Source: Candidatus Brocadia sp.
Lineage (GTDB): Bacteria > Planctomycetota > Brocadiia > Brocadiales > Brocadiaceae
Assembly (NCBI GenBank): GCA_021646415.1
Contig: SOEU01000027.1
Location: forward strand, 1 to 38,321
DNA: 38,321 nucleotides
Direction of reading: 5' to 3'
A program made the translations under genes and the position numbers. Below the pieces are notes generated by a model, which worked only from the letters and a program-made list of their open reading frames with translations, was not told the DNA's origin and searched no databases. This document shows, one piece after another, positions 1 to 8,900 of the stretch. The first letter of the stretch is position 1. Each line of letters begins with the position of its first letter.

Positions 1-4
1 CAAT

Positions 5-90
5 CGTCCCTACGGGACTGTATTTCTCTTTGATAAAAATACAGGCAATAAATTGCCTGCCTATTGCCTCACGTCCCTATAGGGACTTAA
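5..90. repeat. Cluster of short palindromes (REP-like)
   Basis: Four palindromes stand in a row: GTCCC-TAC-GGGAC at 6-18, TGTATTT/AAATACA at 19-25 and 37-43, GGCAAT/ATTGCC at 44-49 and 52-57, and GTCCCTATAGGGAC at 73-86. The first and last are variants of one unit in a paired arrangement, as in REP/BIME repeats. No gene is visible on either strand. A role is not evident. Confidence 0.5.
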
Positions 91-139
91 AAAGCACAAC
101 TCATCTTTCAAAAAACTAAACTGTTTCAACGCAACTTAT

Positions 140-203
140 ATATAACTCCTCCTTTCATTGCATTATTAAAAGGAGGAGTTATATGATAATGTTATAACAT
201 TAT
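140..203. repeat. 16-bp perfect inverted repeat plus 18-nt palindrome
   Basis: The arms at 140-155 and 169-184 are perfect reverse complements separated by 13 nt. The right arm contains AAGGAGGAG, which looks like a strong ribosome-binding site but is not followed by an open frame. An 18-nt perfect palindrome follows at 186-203. No T-run is present, so an intrinsic terminator is unlikely. The structure may be a repeat element or the remains of a leader region. Confidence 0.5.
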
Positions 204-292
204 GGCGTACCATCAAACAAAACGATCATCGCAAGCATGCAATTATGAATAATTAAAACCTCGCCATGGGCATCTTTCGTGTCCCTTTAAAC

Positions 293-346
293 AAAAAAAG
301 CCTTACTGCAGAGACATTCATTAAAAACATCTTCGGCAGTAAGGCT
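293..346 (-). terminator. Riboswitch expression-platform terminator
   Basis: Read on the minus strand, the 11-nt arms at 346-336 and 309-299 pair perfectly and are followed by seven T residues (299-293). The 5' arm overlaps the last bases of the aptamer, so folding of the aptamer and of the terminator should exclude each other. The same stem sequence occurs in the terminator at 11336-11387. Confidence 0.85.
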
Positions 347-443
347 GTCTTTTTTCTATTTCTTAGACTACTTCTCGGGCTTTAAAGACCCTTTGCTTTG
401 CGTCCCCTGATCACTCAGGGTTTGCCTTTATCGCAATGTTTTT
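323..443 (-). promoter_or_regulatory. GEMM (cyclic di-GMP-I class) riboswitch, orphan
   Basis: Read on the minus strand, this holds the hallmark GEMM core: AAAGGCAAACC, then a short CCCTGA...TCAGGG hairpin, then GGGACGCAAAGC, and at the 3' side AGCC...GCCGAAG. The outer stem is formed by AAAAACAT (443-436) and ATGTTTTT (330-323), which are exact complements. It aligns over most of its length with the second copy at 11211-11357. No open frame of useful length follows between 292 and 1, so the regulated gene is lost, very small, or beyond the window. I cannot decide between cyclic di-GMP and cGAMP as ligand from sequence alone. Confidence 0.85.
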
Positions 444-570
444 CATATAGCAGTTATAAAAACATAATTAGTTTTTTATGTCAAACAAAAATAGAAACGA
501 TTGGTTTTGCCGGGGTAATGGTATACGATGAAGAAGATGTGCCTTTGGTGTTGCAAAAGAATTCTTGAAA

Positions 571-607
571 CAAAAAAGACTACTAAAAGATTTGATTCCC
601 TTAGTAG
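571..607 (-). terminator. Intrinsic terminator of fdhA
   Basis: On the minus strand, CTACTAA (607-601) pairs with TTAGTAG (586-580) and is followed by a T-rich run (CTTTTTTG). It lies about 30 bp after the fdhA stop codon and so probably ends that transcript. Confidence 0.7.
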
Positions 608-635
608 CCTTTCAGCACCATTTTTCTTGAAAATC

Positions 636-3332
636 CTATATCTTTTCGATCCTTGCCCCGCAGACCTTGTATTCGGGCGTCTGAGTGATGTTGTCGTATG
701 CGTCCATGGTCAGTTTGTTCACGGCAGCCTCCGCAAAATGCATGGGCATCCAGATGACACCCTTTTTCACCTTGTCAGAAACCTCGGCGCGGGCGGTTAT
801 CTCACCGCGGCGTGATGCAACTCTTACCAATTCACCATCAAAGATACCAAGTTCCCGGGCATCCGTTTGATGTACTTCAACGAAACAGTCATTTGTCTTA
901 TGAATAATTCCAGCCGACCTCCGGGTCATAGTGCCTGCACCGTAATGATAAAGGGTACGCCCCGTGGTAAGTAATAATGGATACTCCTTATCCGGACTCT
1001 CGGCAGGGGCACGGTAAGGTAACACAAAAAACTTACCAAGACCCCGTGGAAATTTACCCTCATGCAGGAATTTGGTACCGGGATGTTTCACATCAGGACA
1101 GGGCCATTGAATACCGTTGTGCTCGATCCTTGCATAATTAATGCCTGCAAGCATGGGTACAAGGCTGGCAATTTCGTCCCAGACCTCTTTGGGAGATGGA
1201 TAATCCATTGTATAACCCATGCGGGTAGATAACTCACAGATGATCTGCCAATCTGGTTTTGTATTCCCGATAGGGTTAATAGCCTTGCGTACACGCTGCA
1301 CCCGGCGTTCTGTATTCGTAAAGGTACCGTCCTTCTCTGCAAAGCTGGCCGCCGGCAGGATAACATCAGCATACTTGGCCGTCTCTGACATAAAAATGTC
1401 CTGTACGACCAGAAGCTCTAAGTTTTTTAGTCCATGTATGGTATAGTCCTGATTGGGTTCACTCATAATAGGGTCTTCCCCAATGACATACAACGCCTTA
1501 AATTCCCCTTTATGCATACGTTCAAACATGGTTGGCGATGTATTGCCCGGTGTTTTGTTCAAGGTAACACCCCAGGCCTTTTCAAATCTTTCTACGACTT
1601 TTTGATCCGAGAACAATTGGTATCCCGGTAATTTATCAGGGGTACACATGTCTGTCGCACCCTGGACATTGTTCTGCCCACGGATGGGGTTAACCCCGGT
1701 ACTGGGTTTCCCGATGTGTCCGGTTAACAAGGCAAGATTTGCAATACTTCTCACATTGTCCGTTCCACAAACATGCTCGGTAATACCCAGTGTATAGTAT
1801 ATTGCAGACTTCTCCGACTGAGCATACAATCTTGCTGCCTTTCTTATGTCTTCCGCAGGAATACCTGTAAATTCTGAAGCTTTTTCGGGTGTAATATCCT
1901 TTACATACTCCTTTAATTCTTCAAAACCTTCAGTTCTCGTCTGTATGAATTCCTTGTTTTCAAGACCTTCCGCAAGAATAACATGGGCCATTGCATTTAA
2001 TAACCAGTTGTCTGTACCGGGTTTCAAAGGAAGATATAACTTTGCATGCTGGGCAAACCAGATCTGGCGAGGGTCTGCGACAATAAATGTGCATCCCTTG
2101 CGGAGCGCCTTTTTCATCTCTAACCCTACAATCGGGTGTGCCTCTGTGGGATTGCCACCGATAAGGAAGATCAGTTTGCAATCCTTAATTTCACTAATGG
2201 AATTGGTCATTGAACCGCTACCGAATGACATCGCCAGACCGGCGACGGAGGGTGCGTGTCAAGTCCGGGCACACTGGTCTACGTTGTTCGTACCAATCAC
2301 TGCCCGCGCGAATTTCATCGCCAGATAATTTTCCTCATTGGTGCATCGCGAAGAACTAAAGACCCCTATTGTGTCTGGTCCGTATCTGGCTTTTATGTCA
2401 TTCAATTTACTGGCAATAAAATCAAGGGCCTCGCCCCAGCTTGCTTCTTCAAACGTTCCATTCTTTTTTATGAGTGGGTGCTTCAGCCGGTCAGGGTGAT
2501 GGATAAAGTCATACCCAAATCGCCCTTTCACGCACAGATTCCCATCATTAGGAATGGAACCTGCCTTTGAAGTCACCTTGACTACCTGATTTCCTTTAAC
2601 GTTTAAATACATCGTACAGCCTACACCGCAATAAGCACAGGTAGTTTTAACCTGTTTAAATTCCCACTCCCGCCCCATTCCAACAGCCTGCTTTTCCACC
2701 AAGGATCCCACGGGGCACGTCGACACACACTGGCCACACAACACACATGTCGTCTCGCGCCTCGGTTTACCAAAGGGTAAACCTGTTTCTGTATCAAATC
2801 CACGATTCTTAAAATCAATAGCGTAGTCCTGTTGTACTTCGGCACAGATGCGCACACAGCGGCCGCAAAGGATGCACTTGCTGGTATCCTGTTGAATGGC
2901 AGGATTTTCGTCTTCTAGAATACCACCGTCAGGTTCTTCAAAGAACTGGCTTTCTCTTACCTTATATTCATAAGCAAGGTCTTGTAACGCGCAGGTGCCG
3001 CATTTCTCACAGGTCATGCAATCCTTGGGATGATCAGAAAGGATTAATTCCAAGACCATCTTGCGTGTCTTCAATACTCTCTCTGAATCGGTACGGATTA
3101 CCATACCATCGGTAGCCTCCGTATTGCAAGACGTGATCAGCGCACTCGATTTACCCCTCTCCACTTCTACCATACAAACGCGACACGCCGCAAAAGGTTC
3201 CAGGCGCGGGTCGTGGCAAAGTGTCGGGATACGAATCCCTATGGAATTGGCTGCCTGCAAGACTGTTTTGCCTTTATTTACCTCTATAGTCTTGCCGTCG
3301 ATATTTAATTTGATTTTTGGAACCATCACCAT
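636..3332 (-). CDS. fdhA: Formate dehydrogenase catalytic subunit, selenocysteine-containing
   Basis: This is a molybdenum/tungsten bis-MGD formate dehydrogenase of the long, NuoG-like type, interconverting CO2 and formate. The reading frame has one in-frame TGA at 2261-2259. Read through as Sec358, the protein is 898 residues. Cofactor ligands are visible in order: [2Fe-2S] at C39/C50/C53/C69; NuoG-type H101/C105/C108/C114; two ferredoxin clusters at C153-C163 and C196-C206; and the FDH [4Fe-4S] at C232/C235/C239/C267. The motif CAR-T-Sec-HAPS corresponds to the E. coli FdhF CARV-Sec-HGPS active site. A SECIS-like hairpin follows the TGA. The start ATG has GAGGAGA upstream. The gene stands alone with its own terminator. 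In an acetyl-CoA-pathway organism it would feed the methyl branch (inference). A conventional annotation would give two genes, 2259-3332 and 636-2231. Confidence 0.93.
2231..2261 (-). promoter_or_regulatory. UGA(Sec) codon and bacterial SECIS hairpin
   Basis: The UGA codon is at 2261-2259. Thirteen bases later, TCGCC (2245-2241) pairs perfectly with GGCGA (2235-2231) across the loop GGTCT. E. coli fdhF, as I remember it, carries a closely similar GGUCU apical loop at about this distance from its UGA. The hairpin lies wholly inside the coding sequence, as expected for SelB-dependent decoding in bacteria. Confidence 0.85.
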
Positions 3333-3456
3333 ACTATCATTCTCCTCGTTCTAACCAGGACACAAATTTCTTCAGATGTACACAGAATACAGTTTTTATT
3401 TTTTTATATCCTGATGATCTGTGTTTATCTGCGTCAAAATAAAAAATCCATACTAT

Positions 3457-4260
3457 TTAATATACCATAATTCCTGCATAACCTACAACCTGATCGTAAT
3501 TGCCTGTAATGTCACCGCTGGTTTCATAACGCACGAGTTCAGCCTCTTTTGCCCCACGGTCCTTAGAGCATACAAGCATGGTAATCGCAGGATAAATACC
3601 GCACATCGTAATACGCATTTCGCGTACTTTGCTGTATAAGTTATCCTCATGAAGTGCCAAAACTTCATTAATGGCGATCTTGTCTTTCCTGTTAACCGAT
3701 GCCTGTGACTCGTGGTGCGTCATATCAGAAGAGGCTACCACAAGTGCATCGGGACTTAATTTCTGTAACACTAATGAGAGACTTTTCCCTATACTTTTAA
3801 GGTCTGCAATATTCCCGGAAGATAAAACTATCACAACAATTTTACTCTGGGGATTAAAGTATTGAATAAAGGGTATCTGCACCTCAGCAGCATGCTCATA
3901 GAGATGGGCCTCCTGGTCTTTCTCAACGAGCTTACATACATGAACCAGTTCGTTTACCACCTCTTCATCAACCATGACGTCCCCTAAGGGTGTCCGCCAC
4001 GACCCACCTGGCCAGATAGAATATGGCACACCGTAACCCGTATGATTGGGCGCTAATATGACCACGGTACCGGGTATTATAATCCTTGAATAAAGACTTC
4101 CTGCAACACGTCCTGAATACATATATCCGGCATGCGGTGAGATGATGCCCAATACGGCCTGTTGTTTACAATCCTTGATTACAAAATCTTCGATATCACT
4201 CTTTAACTGGATTGCATCTCCGCTATAAAAACTGCCCGCCACTGCCGGTTGTCTTACCAC
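3457..4260 (-). CDS. MEMO-family protein (AmmeMemoRadiSam system protein B)
   Basis: This is a MEMO1-like protein of 267 residues, a fold related to class III extradiol dioxygenases. With the chosen start, the likely metal or active-site residues are H43 (SPHAGYMYSG), H73 (APNHTGYG) and C220 (ITMCGIYP). The SSDMTHHES segment typical of the family is also present. I start it at the GTG at 4260, which has AAAGGG eight bases upstream and makes the protein begin with VRQPAVAGSFY, the usual family N-terminus. The frame stays open to another GTG at 4311, but that extension has no sensibly spaced Shine-Dalgarno. The AMMECR1 and radical SAM partners often found with it are not here. Its biochemical role in bacteria is not established. 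Confidence 0.88.
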   Translation of the reverse strand: MVRQPAVAGSFYSGDAIQLKSDIEDFVIKDCKQQAVLGIISPHAGYMYSGRVAGSLYSRIIIPGTVVILAPNHTGYGVPYSIWPGGSWRTPLGDVMVDEEVVNELVHVCKLVEKDQEAHLYEHAAEVQIPFIQYFNPQSKIVVIVLSSGNIADLKSIGKSLSLVLQKLSPDALVVASSDMTHHESQASVNRKDKIAINEVLALHEDNLYSKVREMRITMCGIYPAITMLVCSKDRGAKEAELVRYETSGDITGNYDQVVGYAGIMVY

Positions 4261-4566
4261 AGTATTTTCCCTTTGGAATTTGCTTGTTATTTGGCACTTG
4301 AACTTTAGCACCCTTCTTGAATAACAGCCTAATTTAACATAACATTATAAAACAGTCAAACTTCTTTTGAATTGATCATTTATAATTACTCAATGAAGAT
4401 CACAGGGAATTCCCTATTGATTTATAACTATCAATCGTTCTCGCATTTACTAAGTGCAAATTCCATTTTTTATTTGAAAGACGCATCCATTATCGTTTAA
4501 AATTCCGTAAATAGTTTTTAAAATAATTTACAGAACTGAAATTTACTGTACTTAAGGAGTTCGATT
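4261..4566. other. Intergenic region between divergent genes
   Basis: This AT-rich spacer separates the leftward MEMO gene from the rightward PP-loop gene and should hold both promoters. No box pair was clear enough to call. The first 50 bases remain an open extension of the MEMO frame but look non-coding. Confidence 0.5.
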
Positions 4567-5631
4567 TTGGCTAAGGCATTAGCATTATTATCAGGTGGTC
4601 TAGATAGCACCCTTGCTATTCGTGTTATCCAGCAACAAGGGATTGAGGTGATTGCGCTTAATTTTGTGACCGTGTTTTGTCGCTGTACCTCCCATGGTAG
4701 CTGCAAACTTGAGGCCGTAAAGGTTTCTGAAAAATTTGGGATACCAATCAAGGTCATCAATACCACAGAACGATTTCTGGAACTGGTCAAAAAACCGAAG
4801 TTTGGCTATGGAAAGAATATGAACCCCTGCATCGATTGCCGGATTAATATCTTTCGTATTGCAGGAGAGTATATGCGGGAAATCGGCGCCGATTTTATTA
4901 TCACCGGTGAGGTGTTAGGGCAAAGACCCATGTCCCAGCGAAAAGAAGCCATGAAGATTATCGATCAAGAGGCAAATCTTACCGGACTTGTCTTGAGACC
5001 CTTATGCGCCAAGCACATGGAACCTACCATCCCCGAGAAGTTAGGCATTGTAGATAGGGAACAACTTCTTCAGATTCGAGGCCGTTCCCGGAAAGATCAG
5101 ATACAGCTTGCCGATGTATTTCAAATCAAAGATTACCCGTGTTCTGCCGGAGGCTGCCTGCTCACCGACCCTGAATTTGCACACCGTATGCGGGACCTGG
5201 TCAATACCTGCGATGCCAATGTAAATGATGTCAACCTGCTCAAGGTAGGAAGGCATTTCAGACTCAACGCTCAAACAAAGGCCATTGTTGGCAGGAATGA
5301 AGAGGATAATAATAAAATCGAATCCTTTGTAAGGGAGGGGGATTTTCTGTTAAGCCTGATCGATATGCCGGGACCTCTTACCCTTTTGCGCGGCGAAATC
5401 ACCGAAGAAATGATTCACATTGGGGCACGCCTCACGGCAAGGTACGGGAAATCGCACATGTTGCCTTCTTCTAAAGTTTTAGTAAAACAGGTGAACAATG
5501 ATACTCTTCAAAGAACCCTGGAGGTTGTTCCGATGAGTCAGGAAGAGGCAGACAAACTCATACTCAAAAAACAGCCCGTTAGCAGCGCCACGCGGGAAAC
5601 ATCCCCGGTAACAGAACTTGACATCGGATAA
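4567..5631 (+). CDS. PP-loop tRNA thiouridylase-like protein (MnmA/ThiI-like) with C-terminal NFACT-R-like domain
   Basis: This 354-residue protein has an ATP-pyrophosphatase PP-loop, SGGLDS, at residues 9-14. Cysteine motifs follow in the catalytic half (CRCTSHGSC near 39-47 and NPCIDC near 87-92), as in adenine-nucleotide alpha-hydrolase sulfurtransferases that thiolate tRNA. The C-terminal third (PGPLTLLRG...ARYGKS) resembles the DUF814/NFACT-R domain found fused to such enzymes. The start is TTG at 4567, fixed by AAGGAG seven bases upstream. A role in tRNA thiolation is inferred. It is unlikely to be canonical MnmA, because it lacks that enzyme's usual C-terminal part. The coiled-coil gene starts 30 bp downstream on the same strand and may be co-transcribed. 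Confidence 0.75.
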   Translation: MAKALALLSGGLDSTLAIRVIQQQGIEVIALNFVTVFCRCTSHGSCKLEAVKVSEKFGIPIKVINTTERFLELVKKPKFGYGKNMNPCIDCRINIFRIAGEYMREIGADFIITGEVLGQRPMSQRKEAMKIIDQEANLTGLVLRPLCAKHMEPTIPEKLGIVDREQLLQIRGRSRKDQIQLADVFQIKDYPCSAGGCLLTDPEFAHRMRDLVNTCDANVNDVNLLKVGRHFRLNAQTKAIVGRNEEDNNKIESFVREGDFLLSLIDMPGPLTLLRGEITEEMIHIGARLTARYGKSHMLPSSKVLVKQVNNDTLQRTLEVVPMSQEEADKLILKKQPVSSATRETSPVTELDIG

Positions 5632-5661
5632 AATTTTTGCTGATCATTTTATTGAATAAAC

Positions 5662-6942
5662 ATGTCTGAAACAGATATAAATATAAATACGAACAAAGAC
5701 ATTGATACCAAAACCCCACCTGATGGAGTGGATTCCGAAAGCAACGTTCTTCCTCCAGTTCGGAATAAAAAATACAGGAGCTTTTTTCAGGCAAAATCAG
5801 TCTTCAATGACCTGTTCAATCGTTTTAAAAAAATAAAAATGGGCGCAGCTCCGAAAAGGGTTTTCATTAAAACAGATAAACAACTTTCTGTCATTCTGAT
5901 CATTGCCTTCGGTGTTTCAGTTGTTGCCCTCATTTGCTACTGGTTCTTCATAGAAAGACCTTACTATAACAATCTCCTTGCCGAAAAAGATGAATTAATC
6001 AAGACACTAAAATTTACCCGCGATAAACAGAAGAAAATTTACGAAAATGCCGTAGATGCTTATGAAAAAAGATTAACAGAGGAATATATTCCTAAATCAA
6101 TCTATGACGATAAGATAAACGACTACGAACAAAAACTGGCAACTTACAAGAATGATTATATCTCCATGGAGGAGCATCAAAATCAAGTTGCGGAAATAGA
6201 ACATCGCATTAAAGAAGAATCTTCAGCCAAAGAACACCAGTCAAAAGAAGAACACGAACAAAAAATCATTGCACTGGAACAAAAAATCTCTATCCTGGAA
6301 GACAAGAATACCGACCTGAAAACGACTCTTAAAGAATCCACAGAATTCATTAGGGGAGAGAAAGAGTCCCTGGAAGATATGCTTCTCCTGGAAAGAAAAA
6401 AGGCGTCAATTCCCTCTTTGGTTCTCTCTGAAACCAAAAACAAGGGCGTGAGTAACGCCGCATTTAAAAAGTTAGTCACCATAAAAGACAAGTTAAAAAG
6501 TATTGAAGAAATGAATATTGCCTTAAGACCGGATACGTATTTTGAGATGGGTCTCATTTCCTATTACAACAAACAACACGATGAAGCAATTGAACAATGG
6601 GAAAATGCGGTATCCTTGAATAAAAACAATCTTAAAGCGTATATCTGTCTTGCGACCGCATATAACGAAGAAAATATGTCAGACAATGCGGTAAAAATCT
6701 TGAAACGTGCCCTGGAGATCGACCCAAAACATGCAACCCTCCATCTCGTACTCGCCCGTATTTATGAGCAAAAAGGCACCCTGGATGATGCTATTTATGA
6801 ATACTCTAAGGCACTGGAAATCAATCCTGAAACGATAGATATCTATAATATTCTTGGGACGCTTTATGAAAAGATGGGTATGAAGGAAGAGGCCAGAAAA
6901 TCATTTGCCCAGTATGAGAAATTAAAGGGGACAAAAAAATAA
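5662..6942 (+). CDS. Membrane-anchored coiled-coil protein with C-terminal TPR repeats
   Basis: This is a 426-residue protein. A hydrophilic N-terminus (1-74) is followed by one transmembrane segment at about 75-95 (LSVILIIAFGVSVVALICYW). A long, charged heptad-rich region (about 100-255) and at least three TPR units between about 300 and 422 follow. The TPR units are recognisable by motifs such as AYICLATAY, ALEIDPKHATLHLVLARIYEQ and ALEINPETIDIYNILG. The architecture suggests a protein-protein scaffold fixed in a membrane with the coiled coil and TPRs on one side. No enzyme domain is present. The upstream region has no strong Shine-Dalgarno. It starts 30 bp after the PP-loop gene. The specific function is unknown. 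Confidence 0.8.
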   Translation: MSETDININTNKDIDTKTPPDGVDSESNVLPPVRNKKYRSFFQAKSVFNDLFNRFKKIKMGAAPKRVFIKTDKQLSVILIIAFGVSVVALICYWFFIERPYYNNLLAEKDELIKTLKFTRDKQKKIYENAVDAYEKRLTEEYIPKSIYDDKINDYEQKLATYKNDYISMEEHQNQVAEIEHRIKEESSAKEHQSKEEHEQKIIALEQKISILEDKNTDLKTTLKESTEFIRGEKESLEDMLLLERKKASIPSLVLSETKNKGVSNAAFKKLVTIKDKLKSIEEMNIALRPDTYFEMGLISYYNKQHDEAIEQWENAVSLNKNNLKAYICLATAYNEENMSDNAVKILKRALEIDPKHATLHLVLARIYEQKGTLDDAIYEYSKALEINPETIDIYNILGTLYEKMGMKEEARKSFAQYEKLKGTKK

Positions 6943-7117
6943 CCATGAAAACAAACTGTGTGTTTTTGACTCCTTCATCATACCGTATAGTATTAACATG
7001 AAAATACCCTCACTTTAATCCTCCCCCACAATGGGGAATAAACGTTTCCTCCTCAATGGGATCAAAGGGAAGGTGTCTCATTTTCTTCTGAAAGTTGTTT
7101 CCCCGTATACAGCTGTT

Positions 7118-7666
7118 TCATTTGAAAGTAACAAAATCTTTTTTGGTAGCACTACACAGTGGACAGTTGTCCGGAGCATCTCCTTCCAGTGTATATCCAC
7201 AGATTTTACAGACCTGGATCGGTCCTAAATCTGCATCGCTATTTTTATCGACGGATTCCTTTGCCTTTTCAAAGAGCTTTTTATGCATCTTTTCCGTACC
7301 GTAAGCCCAGGTAAAAGTCCTCAACGCCCCCTTTTCCTCTTGAAATTTGGCCACTTCCATATATACAGGATACATTTCGGTAATCTCGAAATTCTCTCCC
7401 ATGATAGCCAGCTTCAAATTCTTTTTCGTATCACCGGGTCCAAAGGCCGCCATACTGTTTGCCACAAACCCTCCTTCCAGGTGACTGAGTTCGTGGTAAT
7501 GATCGCCAGCATGGACATATTCTGCATGAGAAATGGCTCGGAATAATCGAGCCACGTTTGGAAAATTTTCCTTATCTGCCTGATCGGCAAAATGCAGATA
7601 GCGCATATGGGCCTGACTTTCACCACCAAATGCATTAATCAGATGCTGTTCAGTCATCATTTTCAT
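7118..7666 (-). CDS. rbr: Rubrerythrin
   Basis: This non-heme di-iron peroxidase of 182 residues has the classical order. A four-helix ferritin-like domain carries acidic and His ligand candidates (E16 in GGESQAHMRY, E49/H52 in AEYVH, E94/E97, E125/H128 in EKMH). A C-terminal rubredoxin-like knuckle has C153-x2-C156 and C168-x2-C171. It reduces hydrogen peroxide in anaerobes, using electrons from rubredoxin or similar carriers. The start ATG has an excellent AAGGAGG (7679-7673). It lies 34 bp downstream of a small membrane protein gene on the same strand. The gene suits an oxygen-sensitive, anaerobic lifestyle. Confidence 0.95.
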   Translation of the reverse strand: MKMMTEQHLINAFGGESQAHMRYLHFADQADKENFPNVARLFRAISHAEYVHAGDHYHELSHLEGGFVANSMAAFGPGDTKKNLKLAIMGENFEITEMYPVYMEVAKFQEEKGALRTFTWAYGTEKMHKKLFEKAKESVDKNSDADLGPIQVCKICGYTLEGDAPDNCPLCSATKKDFVTFK

Positions 7667-7700
7667 AAAACACCTCCTTGTTAATATACAAAAAATATGA

Positions 7701-8222
7701 TTACTTGCTGTTGGATTCCTCAGGTGACCCTTCCAATCGTTTACTGGGCATTATCGTATCAGGTTGTGTGAACGTGGAATTCCCCTTTTCCACCATTAAG
7801 GGCAGATCTCTTGAAGTGACTTCCTCACCGCCATCGGGAAGCTTTTTCTTCACATCATCAGTATCACCAGACTCCTGGTTTGTGGCCAAATCACCCTTTA
7901 ACGTTTCTTTTTCAACTGCATGTCCCCAGCCTTCAAACTCGAGGTATTTTTCCCGCAGCGCGTCAATTTCTTTCGCCATCCGTTCCTTCGCCTGGGCCAA
8001 TGCAGAGCGAATGTGCAATAACTCTTGATTTGCAGCGGACAACTCTCGGATCTTATCTTCGAGTTCTTTTACTTTATACGTTTGAATTTCCGTTTCAGTT
8101 TTCTGATGCTCATACCTGGAGGCCATGTAGGTTGCGAAAAAGAGGCACATAAAACAGAACAGGACGGTTCCTATTTTCAGGAACCTTGATATCTTGATGC
8201 TACTGGCTATCATAATAATCAA
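7701..8222 (-). CDS. Small membrane-anchored coiled-coil protein, unknown function
   Basis: This 173-residue protein has an N-terminal hydrophobic segment at about 14-33 (FLKIGTVLFCFMCLFFATYM). A heptad-like charged region at about 40-95 follows, then a low-complexity polar tail rich in D, E, S and P. It looks like a single-pass membrane protein with an extracytoplasmic or periplasmic coiled coil. No known domain is recognised. AAGGA lies about nine bases upstream of the start. It ends 34 bp before rubrerythrin on the same strand, so the two may share a transcript, but nothing shows a functional link. Confidence 0.65.
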   Translation of the reverse strand: MIIMIASSIKISRFLKIGTVLFCFMCLFFATYMASRYEHQKTETEIQTYKVKELEDKIRELSAANQELLHIRSALAQAKERMAKEIDALREKYLEFEGWGHAVEKETLKGDLATNQESGDTDDVKKKLPDGGEEVTSRDLPLMVEKGNSTFTQPDTIMPSKRLEGSPEESNSK

Positions 8223-8435
8223 TTATCCTTCTATAGTATTTTATTTTTTAAAATCTTCTTTCTTTGTTTGAAATGAGAATTTATTCCGAATCCCGATATT
8301 TGAATTTCGAAATGCATTCGGCAATGCTGTGCAAATAGCATATAGCATTTTGAAGTCAATTGCAAACTGTTTTGAAATTTTATGACTGATTATTATAAAC
8401 TATTTGTAATGATGATAAATTTGTTGGCATTTATC

Positions 8436-8464
8436 TTGACTGAACTAAATAAATTTGTTATGAG
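8436..8464 (+). promoter_or_regulatory. Candidate sigma-70 type promoter for the ykgJ-like/gcvT/gcvH genes
   Basis: TTGACT (8436-8441) and TATGAG (8459-8464) are separated by 17 bases in an otherwise gene-free, AT-rich 290-bp spacer, about 50 bp upstream of the YkgJ-like start. The -35 box matches five of six consensus bases and the -10 box four of six. Confidence 0.4.
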
Positions 8465-8513
8465 ATACGGATATTATTTTGGTTTTTTAACTTATTAAAA
8501 AGGGTAAAGTTCT

Positions 8514-8888
8514 ATGACTGAGTTAATTAATAAGCTCGAAATAAAAAAGCTTAATCAAATTGTGCAAAAGATGCATCAAATAGCACAGAAGATAGATATA
8601 TTCTGTTCCGCGATTTTATTGCAGGCATGGAGAAGGATGTATTATGTGTTCAATAAACGGGAAATTTATTCCTCATTAAAAAAACGACAGGGAAATTGCC
8701 TCAGATGTGGACGGTGCTGCCATGCATCTTTTAAATGCCAGCACCTTGAATATGATGAAAACGGGCTCTCCCTGTGTAAGGTATACGATCGGAAACCACT
8801 CATGTGTTCCCTCTATCCGTATAATGAAAATGATTATTTTTTCCATCTTAAAACTACCTGTGGTTACAAATATGATGATGAAGAATAA
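8514..8888 (+). CDS. YkgJ-like cysteine-cluster (CxxCxxCC) protein
   Basis: This 124-residue protein of the YkgJ/zinc- and iron-chelating family (formerly UPF0153) has a cysteine pattern typical of the group: C62-x2-C65-x2-C68-C69, C75, C88, C98 in RKPLMCSLYP, and C116. The N-terminal 60 residues are helical and unremarkable. The family is thought to bind metal, possibly an iron-sulfur cluster or zinc, but its job is not firmly established. It is followed after 12 bp by gcvT and is likely its operon leader. A weak AGGG lies upstream of the ATG. Confidence 0.82.
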   Translation: MTELINKLEIKKLNQIVQKMHQIAQKIDIFCSAILLQAWRRMYYVFNKREIYSSLKKRQGNCLRCGRCCHASFKCQHLEYDENGLSLCKVYDRKPLMCSLYPYNENDYFFHLKTTCGYKYDDEE

Positions 8889-8900
8889 CATTTCTCAATC

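Noticed and set aside
476-571. Plus-strand tail ETIGFAGVMVYDEEDVPL ending in TGA, resembling the end of MEMO proteins (VGYAGIMVY)
   Set aside because: The similarity covers only about ten residues, and the upstream part does not match. It may be a gene remnant, but support is too thin for a feature.
636-3332. Two separate FDH genes or a frameshifted pseudogene
   Set aside because: The two frames are in the same phase with one TGA exactly at the Sec position, and a SECIS-like hairpin follows. Selenocysteine is the simpler explanation.
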